A stretch of 64,000 bases of DNA. It comes from Clostridia bacterium. Its GTDB lineage: Bacteria; Bacillota; Clostridia; UBA1381. The stretch covers positions 62,001-126,000 of the forward strand of contig CAADTH010000064.1 in assembly GCA_900751885.1 (NCBI GenBank), given 5' to 3'. The notes below the pieces were generated by a model. It did no database searches. It worked only from the letters and a program-made list of their open reading frames with translations, and was not told where the DNA came from. A program made the position numbers and the translations under genes. This document shows, one piece after another, positions 52,060 through 61,709 of this stretch (its first letter is position 1; each line of letters begins with the position of its first letter).

Positions 52060-54492
52060 ATGGTTGCGCAGGTGATAGTCAACCACAATGCAAAGCAGGT
52101 TGACAAGTTTTTTGATTATTTGGTGCCCGAAGAGCTGGAGGATAGGATTGCATCTGGAATGCGTGTGATTGTACCGTTTGGAAGAAACAATAAAAACATG
52201 GAAGCCTATGTAATGGGTGTGAAAGAGCATACCAATGCGAAAAAGCTCAAAAGCGTGATTCGGCTGGTGGAAGATACAAGGCTGTTTGACGAGAAAATGC
52301 AGGAAGTATTCGAGTGGGCAAGGGAGAAGTATCTTTGCACGTATCTCGATATGATTCATGCGGCAGTGCCTGCAGGAATCAGTGTAAAGCCTGAACAGTG
52401 GCTGGCACTTGAGAACGAAAACGAGCAGGGGCAGACAGAGACAAAGAGAAAAATTATAGAGAAAATAAGAGACAACGGCGGTGCAATGGAAGTCAACCGG
52501 ATTTCTCAGGATTTCCCAGGTAATATTAGAAGACAGATAAACGAGCTGTGTGCAGACGGGATTTTAAAACGGGAATACCGTGATGTAAGAGGGGTAAAGG
52601 ATAAGCTTCTACGGGTTGCATACAGTACGGTTTTGCCAGGCGAAGCGGCGGATGTAATGCGGGAGCTTGAAAAGCGTGCGCCGGTTCAGGCAAAAATGAT
52701 GGAAATTTTGCTGGTAAACGAGTTTCTGTCTTTATCCGATTTGGTGCAGTTTTCCGGTGGGTCTTATCAGGCAATCGTATCCTTAACCAAAAAGGGATTG
52801 ATTGAGACAAAAGACATTGTGGTTTCAAGAAATCCACTGATGCAAAGAGCGATAAAGGAGGAAACACCGCCAAGCCTTACTGACGAGCAAAGGACAGCGT
52901 GCGAAAGAATGGAGGACGCGCTAAATCATGAGCGGCAGGAGACGTTTTTGCTTCACGGAGTGACGGGGAGCGGAAAGACAGAGGTATTTTTACAGATTAT
53001 TAAAAGGGTATTGGATATGGGCAAGACCGCGGTTATGCTGGTGCCTGAGATATCTCTGACGCCCCAGATGGTCGGGCGGTTTCTTGCGCGTTTTCCAGAC
53101 GAAATTGCAGTGCTGCACAGCGGACTTTCCCTGGGAGAAAAGTATGATGAATGGAAGCGAATCCGTGATGGAAAAGCCCGGATTGTGATTGGAGCACGGT
53201 CGGCAGTGTTTGCGCCGCTTTCGGATGTTGGCGTTATCATTATGGACGAAGAACACGAGCAGACGTATAAATCAGAGATGATTCCGCGCTATCATGCGCG
53301 TGAGGTGGCACAGTTTCGTGTCAAGCAGTATGGAGCGCTTTTGGTTTTGGCATCTGCCACGCCGGACGTGGAGTCCTATTATCGGGCGGAACGGGGAGAA
53401 TATACGCTGTTGTCTATGCCAAACCGCGCGGGAAGCGGTACGATGCCCGAGGTGGAAGTGGTCGATATGCGGCAGGAGCTGGAAAGAGGGAATAAATCGA
53501 TTTTCAGCGTGCGGCTTGCCGAGGAAATTCAGAAAAACCTTGATGCAAAGGAGCAGACGATTCTGTTTTTGAACCGCCGCGGATTTTCTACCTTTGTGTC
53601 GTGCCGAAGCTGCGGATATGTGGCAGAATGTCCGAATTGCAATATCTCCTTGACCTATCACAGGTATAACGATACGCTCCGCTGTCATTACTGCGGGCAT
53701 ACCACAAGGAACTATGAGGTGTGTCCTGTCTGTGGGAGCAAGTATATCCGCTATTTCGGAGGCGGTACACAGAAGGTAGAGGAGGAAATGAAACGGATGT
53801 TTCCTATGGCAACCACTGTGCGGATGGATGTCGATACCACAGGAAGGAAGAACGCGCATGAGAAGATTTTATCAAGCTTTGAAAAAGAGAAAATCGACAT
53901 TTTAATTGGAACACAGATGGTCACAAAAGGGCTGGACTTTGGGAATGTGACGCTTGTCGGTGTGGTATCTGCGGATACGGTTTTGCATATTGATGATTAT
54001 AGAAGCGGTGAAAAGACATTTGATTTGTTAGAGCAGGTGGCAGGACGCGCGGGGCGTGCGGAAAAGCCCGGAAGGGCAATTGTGCAGACGTATAATCCAG
54101 AGCATGAGGCGATTCAGATGATGAAACAGCACGACTATATTGGCTTTTATGAAAAGGAAATCGAAGTGCGGCGTGCGCTGTGGTATCCGCCTTTTTGTAA
54201 GATTGTCAGCGTACTGTTTACAGGTCCGGGTGAGCATGTAGTTGGGCAGGCGGCGCGCTTTTTTGCCCGCCAGCTTGCACCGCTGAGGGAGATAGCACAG
54301 AGAGTACAGGTTTTAGGACCTGTTCCTGCGGCAATTTCAAAAATCAAGAACAAATACCGGTGGCGGCTTCTCATCAAATGTGAGAACGAGGAAGAAATTA
54401 AGTCGGTTTTGACAGATGCCAAAGAGGCGTGTTATAATAGGGAATGCTATGAGAATATAACAATTGTGATTGATCAAAATATCGTATATTGA
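52060..54492 (+). CDS. priA: Primosomal replication restart helicase PriA
   Basis: An 810-residue DEAH-type helicase that reloads the replisome at stalled forks. N-terminal DNA-binding part, winged-helix region, then FLLHGVTGSGKTEVFLQ (Walker A), IMDEEHEQTYKSEM (DEEH box), and LFLNRRGFSTFVSCRSCGY opening the zinc-binding insert with eight cysteines (CRSCGY, CPNCNI, CHYCGH, CPVCGS). IGTQMVTKGLDFGNV and QVAGRAGRAEKPG complete the helicase motifs. GGAGGAG precedes the ATG; def starts 11 bases after the stop. Confidence 0.97.
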   Translation: MVAQVIVNHNAKQVDKFFDYLVPEELEDRIASGMRVIVPFGRNNKNMEAYVMGVKEHTNAKKLKSVIRLVEDTRLFDEKMQEVFEWAREKYLCTYLDMIHAAVPAGISVKPEQWLALENENEQGQTETKRKIIEKIRDNGGAMEVNRISQDFPGNIRRQINELCADGILKREYRDVRGVKDKLLRVAYSTVLPGEAADVMRELEKRAPVQAKMMEILLVNEFLSLSDLVQFSGGSYQAIVSLTKKGLIETKDIVVSRNPLMQRAIKEETPPSLTDEQRTACERMEDALNHERQETFLLHGVTGSGKTEVFLQIIKRVLDMGKTAVMLVPEISLTPQMVGRFLARFPDEIAVLHSGLSLGEKYDEWKRIRDGKARIVIGARSAVFAPLSDVGVIIMDEEHEQTYKSEMIPRYHAREVAQFRVKQYGALLVLASATPDVESYYRAERGEYTLLSMPNRAGSGTMPEVEVVDMRQELERGNKSIFSVRLAEEIQKNLDAKEQTILFLNRRGFSTFVSCRSCGYVAECPNCNISLTYHRYNDTLRCHYCGHTTRNYEVCPVCGSKYIRYFGGGTQKVEEEMKRMFPMATTVRMDVDTTGRKNAHEKILSSFEKEKIDILIGTQMVTKGLDFGNVTLVGVVSADTVLHIDDYRSGEKTFDLLEQVAGRAGRAEKPGRAIVQTYNPEHEAIQMMKQHDYIGFYEKEIEVRRALWYPPFCKIVSVLFTGPGEHVVGQAARFFARQLAPLREIAQRVQVLGPVPAAISKIKNKYRWRLLIKCENEEEIKSVLTDAKEACYNRECYENITIVIDQNIVY

Positions 54493-54503
54493 GGAGGAGA
54501 ACC

Positions 54504-54953
54504 ATGGCGATTCGTTTGATTCGAAAAAAAGGTGATGAAATTTTAGGGAAGCAATGTAAGGAAGTAAAGGAATTTGACAAAAAGCTTGCCACGCTTTTAG
54601 ATGATATGTATGAGACAATGATAAAAAATGATGGTGCAGGACTTGCCGGACCGCAGGTTGGAATTTTAAAGCGTGTGGTTGTCATTGATACAGGAGAGGG
54701 AAGAATTGACCTCGTCAATCCAGTCATCACAAAGACCAGCGGCTCCCAAATCGGTCCGGAAGGGTGCTTGAGTGTGCCGGGCGTATGGGGAGAGGTAGAA
54801 CGTCCGAGTGAGGTGACTGTTCGCGCCAAGGACAAGACTGGAAAAGAGTTTGAGCTGACGGGAAAGGATATGCTCGCGCGCGCAATCTGTCATGAGGTAG
54901 ATCATCTCGACGGGAAATTATTTTTGGATAAAGTGATAAAGTTTATCGAATAG
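54504..54953 (+). CDS. def: Peptide deformylase
   Basis: A 149-residue metalloenzyme removing the formyl group from new proteins. The three motifs are present: GAGLAGPQVGI, EGCLSVPG with the metal Cys, and HEVDHLDG with two metal His and the catalytic Glu. The start at 54504 has GGAGGAG upstream; the TTG at 54489 is rejected. It pairs functionally with fmt next door. Confidence 0.97.
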   Translation: MAIRLIRKKGDEILGKQCKEVKEFDKKLATLLDDMYETMIKNDGAGLAGPQVGILKRVVVIDTGEGRIDLVNPVITKTSGSQIGPEGCLSVPGVWGEVERPSEVTVRAKDKTGKEFELTGKDMLARAICHEVDHLDGKLFLDKVIKFIE

Positions 54954-54962
54954 GAGGCAGTT

Positions 54963-55895
54963 ATGGATATTCTGTTTATGGGGACCCCAGATTTTGCTGA
55001 GGTATCGCTTCGAGCTTTGGTTGAACACGGTGAGCATGTTGTCTGTGTAGTGACACAGCCGGATAAGCCGAAGGGAAGAGGTCATAAATTGGCGCCTCCG
55101 CCTGTAAAGGAATATGCCTTGTCAAAAAACATTCCAGTGTACCAGCCAGAAAAGCTAAGAGACGGAGAGCTTCAGGAGGTACTGGAAAAATATCATCCTG
55201 ACTTGATTGTGGTGGTTGCATACGGAAAAATCTTGCCAAGCTATATCCTTGACAGCCCTAAATATGGGTGTATCAATGTCCATGCGTCTTTGCTGCCAAA
55301 GTATCGCGGTGCGGCGCCGATTCAGTGGGCAATATTAAATGGTGAGACGAAAACAGGTGTCACCACGATGCTCATGGACAAGGGACTCGATACTGGCGAT
55401 ATGCTGATTACCAAAGAGACAAAGATTGGACAATATGAAACGTCACAGGAGCTTTTTGACCGCCTTGCAGTGCTGGGCGGAGAAGCGCTTTTGGAGACGG
55501 TTGAGAAAGTAAAGGATGGAAGCATTGTAAGAACCGCTCAGGAGCATGATAAGCACACGTACGCGCCCATGATTACAAAGGAGATGGCTCGAATTGATTG
55601 GACAAAGCCGGCGAGAGAGGTGTCGCATTGGGTATGCGGTATGAATTCGTGGCCGCTTGCCTTTACAGAATATCGGGGACAAACCATGAAGATTATTGAG
55701 GCAACCGTGGCGGACGAGGATGAGGAAGGACAGCCTGGAGAAATTTTGGGATTTGAAAAGGAAAGCGGATTAAAGGTCAAATGCGGCAAGGGAGTGCTCT
55801 GTGTGGTAAAAGTGCAGTTTGCTGGCAGTAAGAAAATGCGAATAGAAGAGTATCTTTTGGGGCATACGATAGAGATAGGGACAATTTTAAAATAG
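54963..55895 (+). CDS. fmt: Methionyl-tRNA formyltransferase
   Basis: A 310-residue enzyme formylating initiator Met-tRNA. LFMGTPDFAEVSLRAL opens it; INVHASLLPKYRGAAPIQW holds the catalytic Asn-His and folate loop, and MDKGLDTGDML the catalytic Asp. The C-terminal OB-like domain (from ~210) is complete. GGAGG precedes the ATG. Confidence 0.97.
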   Translation: MDILFMGTPDFAEVSLRALVEHGEHVVCVVTQPDKPKGRGHKLAPPPVKEYALSKNIPVYQPEKLRDGELQEVLEKYHPDLIVVVAYGKILPSYILDSPKYGCINVHASLLPKYRGAAPIQWAILNGETKTGVTTMLMDKGLDTGDMLITKETKIGQYETSQELFDRLAVLGGEALLETVEKVKDGSIVRTAQEHDKHTYAPMITKEMARIDWTKPAREVSHWVCGMNSWPLAFTEYRGQTMKIIEATVADEDEEGQPGEILGFEKESGLKVKCGKGVLCVVKVQFAGSKKMRIEEYLLGHTIEIGTILK

Positions 55896-55922
55896 GGAAT
55901 CGTTTTAGATGGAGGATAAATT

Positions 55923-56615
55923 ATGCTTGGATGGTATTATGACCCTACCTATATGTTAGTGATTTTTGCATTTGTTTTGACTCTGATTGCATCAGGCGGC
56001 ATAAAGCGCACGTTTTCAAAATATAACGAGGTCAGAAACGCGCGCGGTATGACCGGTGCAGACGCGGCAAGAATGATTTTAAACCGGAATGGGCTTTCGA
56101 ATGTGGCAATCGAACGGGTGTCGGGAGATCTGACAGACCACTTTGATCCGCGGACAAATGTACTGCGGCTTTCTGACAGCACGTACGCGTCCGATTCTGT
56201 TGCGGCTGTGGGAGTGGCGGCACACGAGGCAGGGCACGCAATCCAGCACGCCGATGGATATACGCCGATTCGGGTGAGGAATGCGATTGTGCCGGTGGTC
56301 AATATCAGCTCGAATCTCGCTCTTCCACTGTTCTTCGTGGGAGTCATATTGGGAAATTCCCTGTTTGCAAATATCGGTATTGTCTTGTTTTCAGCGGCAT
56401 TGATATTCCAGCTGATTACTCTTCCGGTGGAATTCAATGCAAGCCGCAGAGCAATCTCTATTTTAGGAGAGAGCAATATGCTCTATGAGGATGAGCTCAA
56501 ACAGACGAAGAAGGTGCTGAGTGCGGCGGCAATGACGTATGTGGCTGGTGTCGCGGCGTCACTGCTGCAATTACTGCGCCTTGTTTTGATTGCAAACCGG
56601 CATAGAAGGGATTAA
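55923..56615 (+). CDS. Zinc-dependent membrane metallopeptidase (YugP family)
   Basis: A 230-residue membrane protein with a gluzincin motif HEAGHAIQH (~100) and several hydrophobic segments: one at the start (YMLVIFAFVLTLIA), two in the middle (NLALPLFFVGVIL and IGIVLFSAALIFQLI) and one near the end. FNASRRAI matches the third-ligand region of the family. The substrate is unknown. The gene lies between fmt and rsmB, where many Clostridia have it. GGAGG precedes the ATG; rsmB starts three bases after the stop. Confidence 0.9.
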   Translation: MLGWYYDPTYMLVIFAFVLTLIASGGIKRTFSKYNEVRNARGMTGADAARMILNRNGLSNVAIERVSGDLTDHFDPRTNVLRLSDSTYASDSVAAVGVAAHEAGHAIQHADGYTPIRVRNAIVPVVNISSNLALPLFFVGVILGNSLFANIGIVLFSAALIFQLITLPVEFNASRRAISILGESNMLYEDELKQTKKVLSAAAMTYVAGVAASLLQLLRLVLIANRHRRD

Positions 56616-56617
56616 CA

Positions 56618-57934
56618 ATGCAAAATGCAAGAGAAATCGCACTGCTGACGCTGTGTGAAATTGAAGAGGAGGGCGCCTATTCCAATATGGCGCTTAAAAA
56701 ACACCTGGCAAAAAATAAACATTTAAGCGGCGTCGATAAAGCGTTTGTAACAGCTTTGGTATACGGTGTGACAGCCAGAAAGCTGACGCTCGACTACATG
56801 ATTCAAACCTATTCGAAGCTTCGCCTGAAAAAAATATCAAAGTATATTCTGCAAATTCTTCGAATAGGTATCTATCAGCTCACCTTTATGGATAAGGTGC
56901 CAGAGTCCGCGGCGGTCGACGAGAGCGTAAAGCTTGCAAAGCGTTATGGACACAAGGCGGCGGCAGGATATGTCAATGGAATGCTTCACGCGGTCATCCG
57001 CGGCAGAGAAAGCTTTCAGTATCCAGATGAGCCGATTGAGCGCTTGTCAGTCAAGTATTCCTATCCCAGGTGGCTGGCTGAAAAATGGGTGAAGGAGTTT
57101 GGATACGAGTTTGCACAAGAATTGATGAAGGCGGGAAACAAAGAGCCAAGCATGACCCTTCGGACAAATACACTGAATGCTTCGCCTGATCAGCTGGTCG
57201 AGCTTTTGGAAAGCAGAAATATACGGGCAAAGAAAAGCGAATTGTATCAGATGGCAATTGAGACAGGCGGGTTTGATGTGGACGCGTCTGATTTATATAA
57301 AAGTGGATATTTCATTCCACAGGATACTGCGGCAATGCTGGCGGCAGAAGTACTCTCTCCGAAGCCGGGTGAAACGGTGCTTGACCTTTGTGCCGCGCCG
57401 GGAGGCAAGTCGACACATCTTGCCCAGCTTATGGACAATAAAGGGACAGTCATTGCATTCGATATACATAAGCACAAGCTTGCTTTGATAGAGGAAAATG
57501 CAAAGCGTATGGGTATTTCTATGATCCAGACGGTGTGCGCGGATTCGGCACGGCAAAATGGATCGTATCAGGCGGACAAGGTTTTGGCGGATGTACCGTG
57601 CTCTGGGCTTGGAATCATTCGCCGAAAGCCTGATATCCGCTGGAATGAGGAAAAGGATTTGTTCTCTTTGCAGTATGCAATTTTGCAGGCGGCAGGCGCG
57701 TGCGTCAAACCGGGCGGTGAGCTTGTATACAGCACGTGCACAATTGAGCCGGATGAAAATGAACATGTGATAAGGAAATTTTTAAAGGAGCACCATGAAT
57801 TTGAGCCGGTTGACATCACTGCCTGCCTGCCTGCCCCACTTCAGAAGGAAACGGCAAAGAAGGGATATGTGACATTGTATCCCAATGTGGACGGAACAGA
57901 CGGCTTTTTTATTGCGAAGATGAAAAAGAGGTAA
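56618..57934 (+). CDS. rsmB: 16S rRNA m5C967 methyltransferase RsmB
   Basis: A 438-residue enzyme. The N-terminal ~140 residues are a NusB-like RNA-binding domain (ALLTLCEIEEEGAYSNMALK, DKVPESAAVDESVKLAKRYG). The catalytic part has DLCAAPGGKSTHLAQLM (SAM loop), ADVPCSGLGIIRRKPDIRW with one catalytic Cys, and VYSTCTIEPDENE with the nucleophile Cys. Length is typical. Confidence 0.95.
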   Translation: MQNAREIALLTLCEIEEEGAYSNMALKKHLAKNKHLSGVDKAFVTALVYGVTARKLTLDYMIQTYSKLRLKKISKYILQILRIGIYQLTFMDKVPESAAVDESVKLAKRYGHKAAAGYVNGMLHAVIRGRESFQYPDEPIERLSVKYSYPRWLAEKWVKEFGYEFAQELMKAGNKEPSMTLRTNTLNASPDQLVELLESRNIRAKKSELYQMAIETGGFDVDASDLYKSGYFIPQDTAAMLAAEVLSPKPGETVLDLCAAPGGKSTHLAQLMDNKGTVIAFDIHKHKLALIEENAKRMGISMIQTVCADSARQNGSYQADKVLADVPCSGLGIIRRKPDIRWNEEKDLFSLQYAILQAAGACVKPGGELVYSTCTIEPDENEHVIRKFLKEHHEFEPVDITACLPAPLQKETAKKGYVTLYPNVDGTDGFFIAKMKKR

Positions 57935-57937
57935 CAA

Positions 57938-58957
57938 ATGATAGATTTAAAGGATTTGTCTTATGAAGGGCTGGGAGAATTTTTAAAGGAGCAGGGAGAG
58001 CCGGCGTTTCGCACAAAACAGATATTCTCATGGCTTCACAAGGGCGTGGAAGACTTTGATGAGATGACGAACGTATCAAAGCTAGCGAGGGAAAAGCTTC
58101 AAAAGGTTAGCTTTATCAGCAGGCTTAAAACCAGGGAAAAGTATGTGTCAAAGCTCGATGGGACAGTGAAATATTTGTTTGAGCTGGAGGATGGCAACTG
58201 CGTGGAAAGTGTTGTGATGCGGTATAAGCATGGGCTTACCATCTGTATCTCCTCTCAGGTTGGGTGCCGGATGGGATGCCGGTTTTGCGCATCGACCATC
58301 GGGGGGCTTTACCGTTCATTGAGTGCGGGAGAGATATTAAACCAGGTTATTTTTGCACAGAAGGATATCGGAGAGCGCATCAGCAATATTGTAATGATGG
58401 GGATTGGTGAGCCATTGGATAATTATGCGAATGTGATTTTATTTCTTCACAATGTGAATCATCCGGAGGGGTTAAACATCGGATACCGGCATATTTCTCT
58501 TTCCACCTGCGGACTGGTTGACAAAATCAATGCGTTGGCAGAAGAGAATCTTCCAATCACTCTTTCTATTTCTCTGCATGCGCCGAACGATGAAATTCGG
58601 AATAGCATTATGCCGGTCAACGCGAGGTATCCTGTAGAAGAGCTGCTAAAGGCATGCAGAAATTATGTCGAGAAGACAACACGCCGAATCAGCTTTGAAT
58701 ATTCATTGATTCATGGAGTAAACGATTCAAAGGAGCATGCAAAAGAGCTTGCAAAAAAGTTAAAGGGAATGCTTTGCCATGTCAATTTGATTCCAGTTAA
58801 TAAAATAGAAGAACGAACGTATGAAAAAAGTCGGGCAGAGGACATCCGTATGTTTCAGGAAACTCTGGTGTCGCTTGGAGTAAACGCGACAGTACGCCGG
58901 GAACTCGGCAGTGATATCAGCGCTTCTTGTGGACAACTTCGAAAAAAAGTATTATAA
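57938..58957 (+). CDS. rlmN: 23S rRNA/tRNA adenine-C2 methyltransferase RlmN
   Basis: A 339-residue radical SAM enzyme making m2A2503 in 23S rRNA. QVGCRMGCRFCASTIGG carries the CxxxCxxC cluster, MGIGEPLDNYANV the SAM region, and GSDISASCGQLR the methyl-carrying Cys near the C-terminus. It follows rsmB by four bases. Its stop codon lies inside the -10 box of the next promoter. Confidence 0.97.
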   Translation: MIDLKDLSYEGLGEFLKEQGEPAFRTKQIFSWLHKGVEDFDEMTNVSKLAREKLQKVSFISRLKTREKYVSKLDGTVKYLFELEDGNCVESVVMRYKHGLTICISSQVGCRMGCRFCASTIGGLYRSLSAGEILNQVIFAQKDIGERISNIVMMGIGEPLDNYANVILFLHNVNHPEGLNIGYRHISLSTCGLVDKINALAEENLPITLSISLHAPNDEIRNSIMPVNARYPVEELLKACRNYVEKTTRRISFEYSLIHGVNDSKEHAKELAKKLKGMLCHVNLIPVNKIEERTYEKSRAEDIRMFQETLVSLGVNATVRRELGSDISASCGQLRKKVL

Positions 58958-58958
58958 T
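58930..58958 (+). promoter_or_regulatory. Promoter of prpC-prkC and downstream genes
   Basis: TGGACA (58930-58935), 17 bp, TATAAT (58953-58958). It lies within the end of rlmN, and the TATAAT contains the rlmN stop codon. Confidence 0.65.
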
Positions 58959-58990
58959 AGGACAAAGAGAGGAAAAGGAGGTTTGCGTTT

Positions 58991-59716
58991 ATGAGGATTG
59001 GGGCGGCAACCGACATTGGTCAAAAGAGAAAACTCAATGAAGACAGTTTTTTTATCTATGACCAAGACAGCATCCTCTGCGGCTTTGTCGCAGATGGAAT
59101 GGGCGGACATCAAGCAGGCGAAGTTGCAAGCAGCATGGCGTCGGAGCTGATTAAAGCGTATGTCAGTGCGCACTTTTCCCCTGAGATGGATTATGTCGAG
59201 GCAGGTGAAATGCTTCGCCGCAGCTTTATTGAATCGAACAGTGAAATCTATCATTACGCAATCAGCCATTCAAAATTGATGGGAATGGGATGTACCGCTA
59301 CGCTTGCGATGTTATATCAGGATAAGCTGATTGCCGCACATGTGGGCGATAGCAGGATATATAAAATAACAAAGGACAGCATAGAGCAGATAACGCGAGA
59401 TCATTCCTATGTGCAGGAGCTTTTGATGCGGGGAGAAATCACACAGGAATTTGCCAGATGGCATCCGCAGAAAAATTATATCACGCGCGCGATGGGAACA
59501 GAGGAGACCATCAAGGTGGACATCGCGATTGGCAGCTATAAAGGAGAGGTCATTCTTCTGACAAGCGATGGGCTGACGAATATGGTGGAAGATGAAGAGA
59601 TACAAAAAGTTATTTTAAAGCATCAAGATCTGCAGCAGGCAGTGGACGCGCTTGTTGCACTGGCAAATGAGAACGGCGGAAGCGATAATATTACGGCAGT
59701 CGCGTTCGAAAGATAG
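58991..59716 (+). CDS. prpC: PP2C-type Ser/Thr phosphatase PrpC/Stp
   Basis: A 241-residue metal-dependent phosphatase that reverses PrkC phosphorylation. GAATDIGQKRKLNEDSFF, VADGMGGHQAGEVAS, GMGCTATLAML, HVGDSRIYKI and LTSDGLTNMV, ending GGSDNITAVAFE, contain the metal-binding Asp residues. AAGGAGG precedes the ATG. It is followed by the kinase gene after 24 bases, the usual phosphatase-kinase pair. Confidence 0.96.
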   Translation: MRIGAATDIGQKRKLNEDSFFIYDQDSILCGFVADGMGGHQAGEVASSMASELIKAYVSAHFSPEMDYVEAGEMLRRSFIESNSEIYHYAISHSKLMGMGCTATLAMLYQDKLIAAHVGDSRIYKITKDSIEQITRDHSYVQELLMRGEITQEFARWHPQKNYITRAMGTEETIKVDIAIGSYKGEVILLTSDGLTNMVEDEEIQKVILKHQDLQQAVDALVALANENGGSDNITAVAFER

Positions 59717-59740
59717 ATACAGAAAGAGGGGATAAAGCGA

Positions 59741-61696
59741 ATGAGTGAAGATAGCTTGATTGGGAAGGTACTTGGAAACCGGTATGAGTTGATAGAGAAA
59801 ATTGGCACGGGTGGCATGGCAACTGTGTATAAGGCGCGTTGCCGGCTTTTAAACCGGTATGTGGCAGTGAAAATATTGAAAGAGGAACTGCGTACAGATC
59901 AAGAATTTGTCCGCAAATTCAATGCGGAGTCTCAGGCGGCGGCGAAGCTGTCGCATCACAATATTGTATCTATTTACGATGTCGGCGAGGAAGACGGAAT
60001 CAACTATATTGTCATGGAGTATGTAGATGGCATTACGCTGAAGGAGTACATCCGCCGAAAAGGCGCGATTGGATGGCAGGAAGCGTGCCGGTTTGCACTG
60101 CAGATTTGTGCGGCACTTGAGCATGCGCATGCGAAGCATATTGTCCATCGTGACATCAAGCCGCATAATATACTGATGACGCATGATATGACGCTCAAGG
60201 TAACAGACTTTGGGATTGCGCGTGCGGTTTCATCCGACACGGTTGTGGCAGGAAGCGCGACGTTTGGCTCTGTACACTATATTTCGCCGGAGCAGGCGCG
60301 CGGTGGATATACGGACGAACGTTCGGACTTATATTCCTGTGGGATTGTCTTGTATGAAATGCTCACAGGGAGGGTACCGTTTGATGGAGAAAATCCGGTT
60401 TCGGTTGCGCTGATGCATCTGGAAAAGCAGGCGGAGGATGTACGGCTGGTCAATCCTGAAGTGCCGGAGGCGGTTGCGGAGGTTGTGATGAAAGCAATCT
60501 CAAAGGAACAACATGCGCGCTATCAGACCGCCGCGCAGATGACAGCAGAGATTAAGCAGGCGATGGCGCAGTCTGTATTTTCTTCTGATACAATGAGTGG
60601 TGCGACTCAGCCGATTCCCGCGGTGAGTGCGGCGAAGAGTATCCGTACAAAAAAAGGCAAAAGAGAGAAAAAGCCGAAAACTCCGCAGCAAAAAAAGGAA
60701 GATAAGCTCGCTTTGATTTTGGGGGCTTCTACAATTGGACTGGTTCTTTTGATTGCCATCGGAACCTATGTGTTTATGACATGGGGAAGCCATGAGGTGC
60801 AGGTGCCGGATCTCACGAATAGGACGCTCGAGGAAGCACAGATGCTTGTAGAGGAAGTCGGGATGAAGATTGATGAGCCTGTAGAATTGGTGGCATCGGA
60901 TGAGGTGGAAGAAGGTCATGTGATTTCACAGGATCCCGGAGCGAACCAGTATGCAAAAAAACGAGTCAAGATAAAGCTTGTTGTAAGCTCAGGAAAAGGG
61001 ACAGGTAATATTGAGACGCCTGATGTGGTCAATCTTAACTATAAAGATGCAATCAAGCAGCTGCAGGCAGAAGAATTAAGTTATGAGATTATTGATGTAG
61101 AGGATACGTCCGTTTCGTCAAACGTAGTGGTCAAACAGATACCGACGTCAGGAACGAAGGTCAACAAGGGAGACAAAATCAAACTTTATGTTAGTACAGG
61201 AGAGGGCGAAAAAACAAGTGTGCCGAGTGTGCTTGGACAGACGCAGGATAAGGCGGAGAGAAGTATTCTAAAGGCAGGCTTCCGATTGGGAAGTGTGACA
61301 AGGGAGCATTCTGACAGCCCGGCAGGTACTGTTATCAGGCAAAATCCGTCCGGCGGAAGCTCTGCAACAAAGAACTCCTTTGTCAGTGTAGTGCTGAGTG
61401 AAGGACCGGAGCAGACGAGCACACCAGAGCCGACAAATACGCCGGAACCAACAAAGGAGCCGACTGCACGGCCTTCGGCTGAGCCGAAAAAGAAAACAGT
61501 TAAAATCACAATTCCTGACTCCGCGCCGGACCGCGTACAGATTAAAGTAGTGGCGGGCGGAAAGGTGATTCACAATCAGGCGCATGATAAGACGGAAAAG
61601 ACAATTTCACTGACATTGTCAGGAACCAAGGATACAGAGCTTGAAATTTATATGGATAACGAGCTGGTGGAAACGCGTACGGTGTCATTTGATTAA
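59741..61696 (+). CDS. prkC: PASTA-domain Ser/Thr kinase PrkC
   Basis: A 651-residue membrane kinase sensing cell-wall fragments. Kinase domain 15-280: GTGGMATVYKA loop, Lys44, HRDIKPHNIL with Asp138, DFGIARA. A basic juxtamembrane stretch (KKGKREKKPK) precedes one membrane helix (~325-346). Three outside PASTA domains follow (~351-418, 424-488, 490-556), then a Thr/Pro/Glu spacer and an extra ~65-residue beta-rich end (KKKTVKITIPDSAPDRVQI onward) not present in B. subtilis PrkC as I know it. The PASTA domains should bind muropeptides or lipid II. It stands next to its phosphatase and rsgA, a known type of kinase target. Confidence 0.95.
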   Translation: MSEDSLIGKVLGNRYELIEKIGTGGMATVYKARCRLLNRYVAVKILKEELRTDQEFVRKFNAESQAAAKLSHHNIVSIYDVGEEDGINYIVMEYVDGITLKEYIRRKGAIGWQEACRFALQICAALEHAHAKHIVHRDIKPHNILMTHDMTLKVTDFGIARAVSSDTVVAGSATFGSVHYISPEQARGGYTDERSDLYSCGIVLYEMLTGRVPFDGENPVSVALMHLEKQAEDVRLVNPEVPEAVAEVVMKAISKEQHARYQTAAQMTAEIKQAMAQSVFSSDTMSGATQPIPAVSAAKSIRTKKGKREKKPKTPQQKKEDKLALILGASTIGLVLLIAIGTYVFMTWGSHEVQVPDLTNRTLEEAQMLVEEVGMKIDEPVELVASDEVEEGHVISQDPGANQYAKKRVKIKLVVSSGKGTGNIETPDVVNLNYKDAIKQLQAEELSYEIIDVEDTSVSSNVVVKQIPTSGTKVNKGDKIKLYVSTGEGEKTSVPSVLGQTQDKAERSILKAGFRLGSVTREHSDSPAGTVIRQNPSGGSSATKNSFVSVVLSEGPEQTSTPEPTNTPEPTKEPTARPSAEPKKKTVKITIPDSAPDRVQIKVVAGGKVIHNQAHDKTEKTISLTLSGTKDTELEIYMDNELVETRTVSFD

Positions 61697-61709
61697 AGGC
61701 AGGGGAGAC

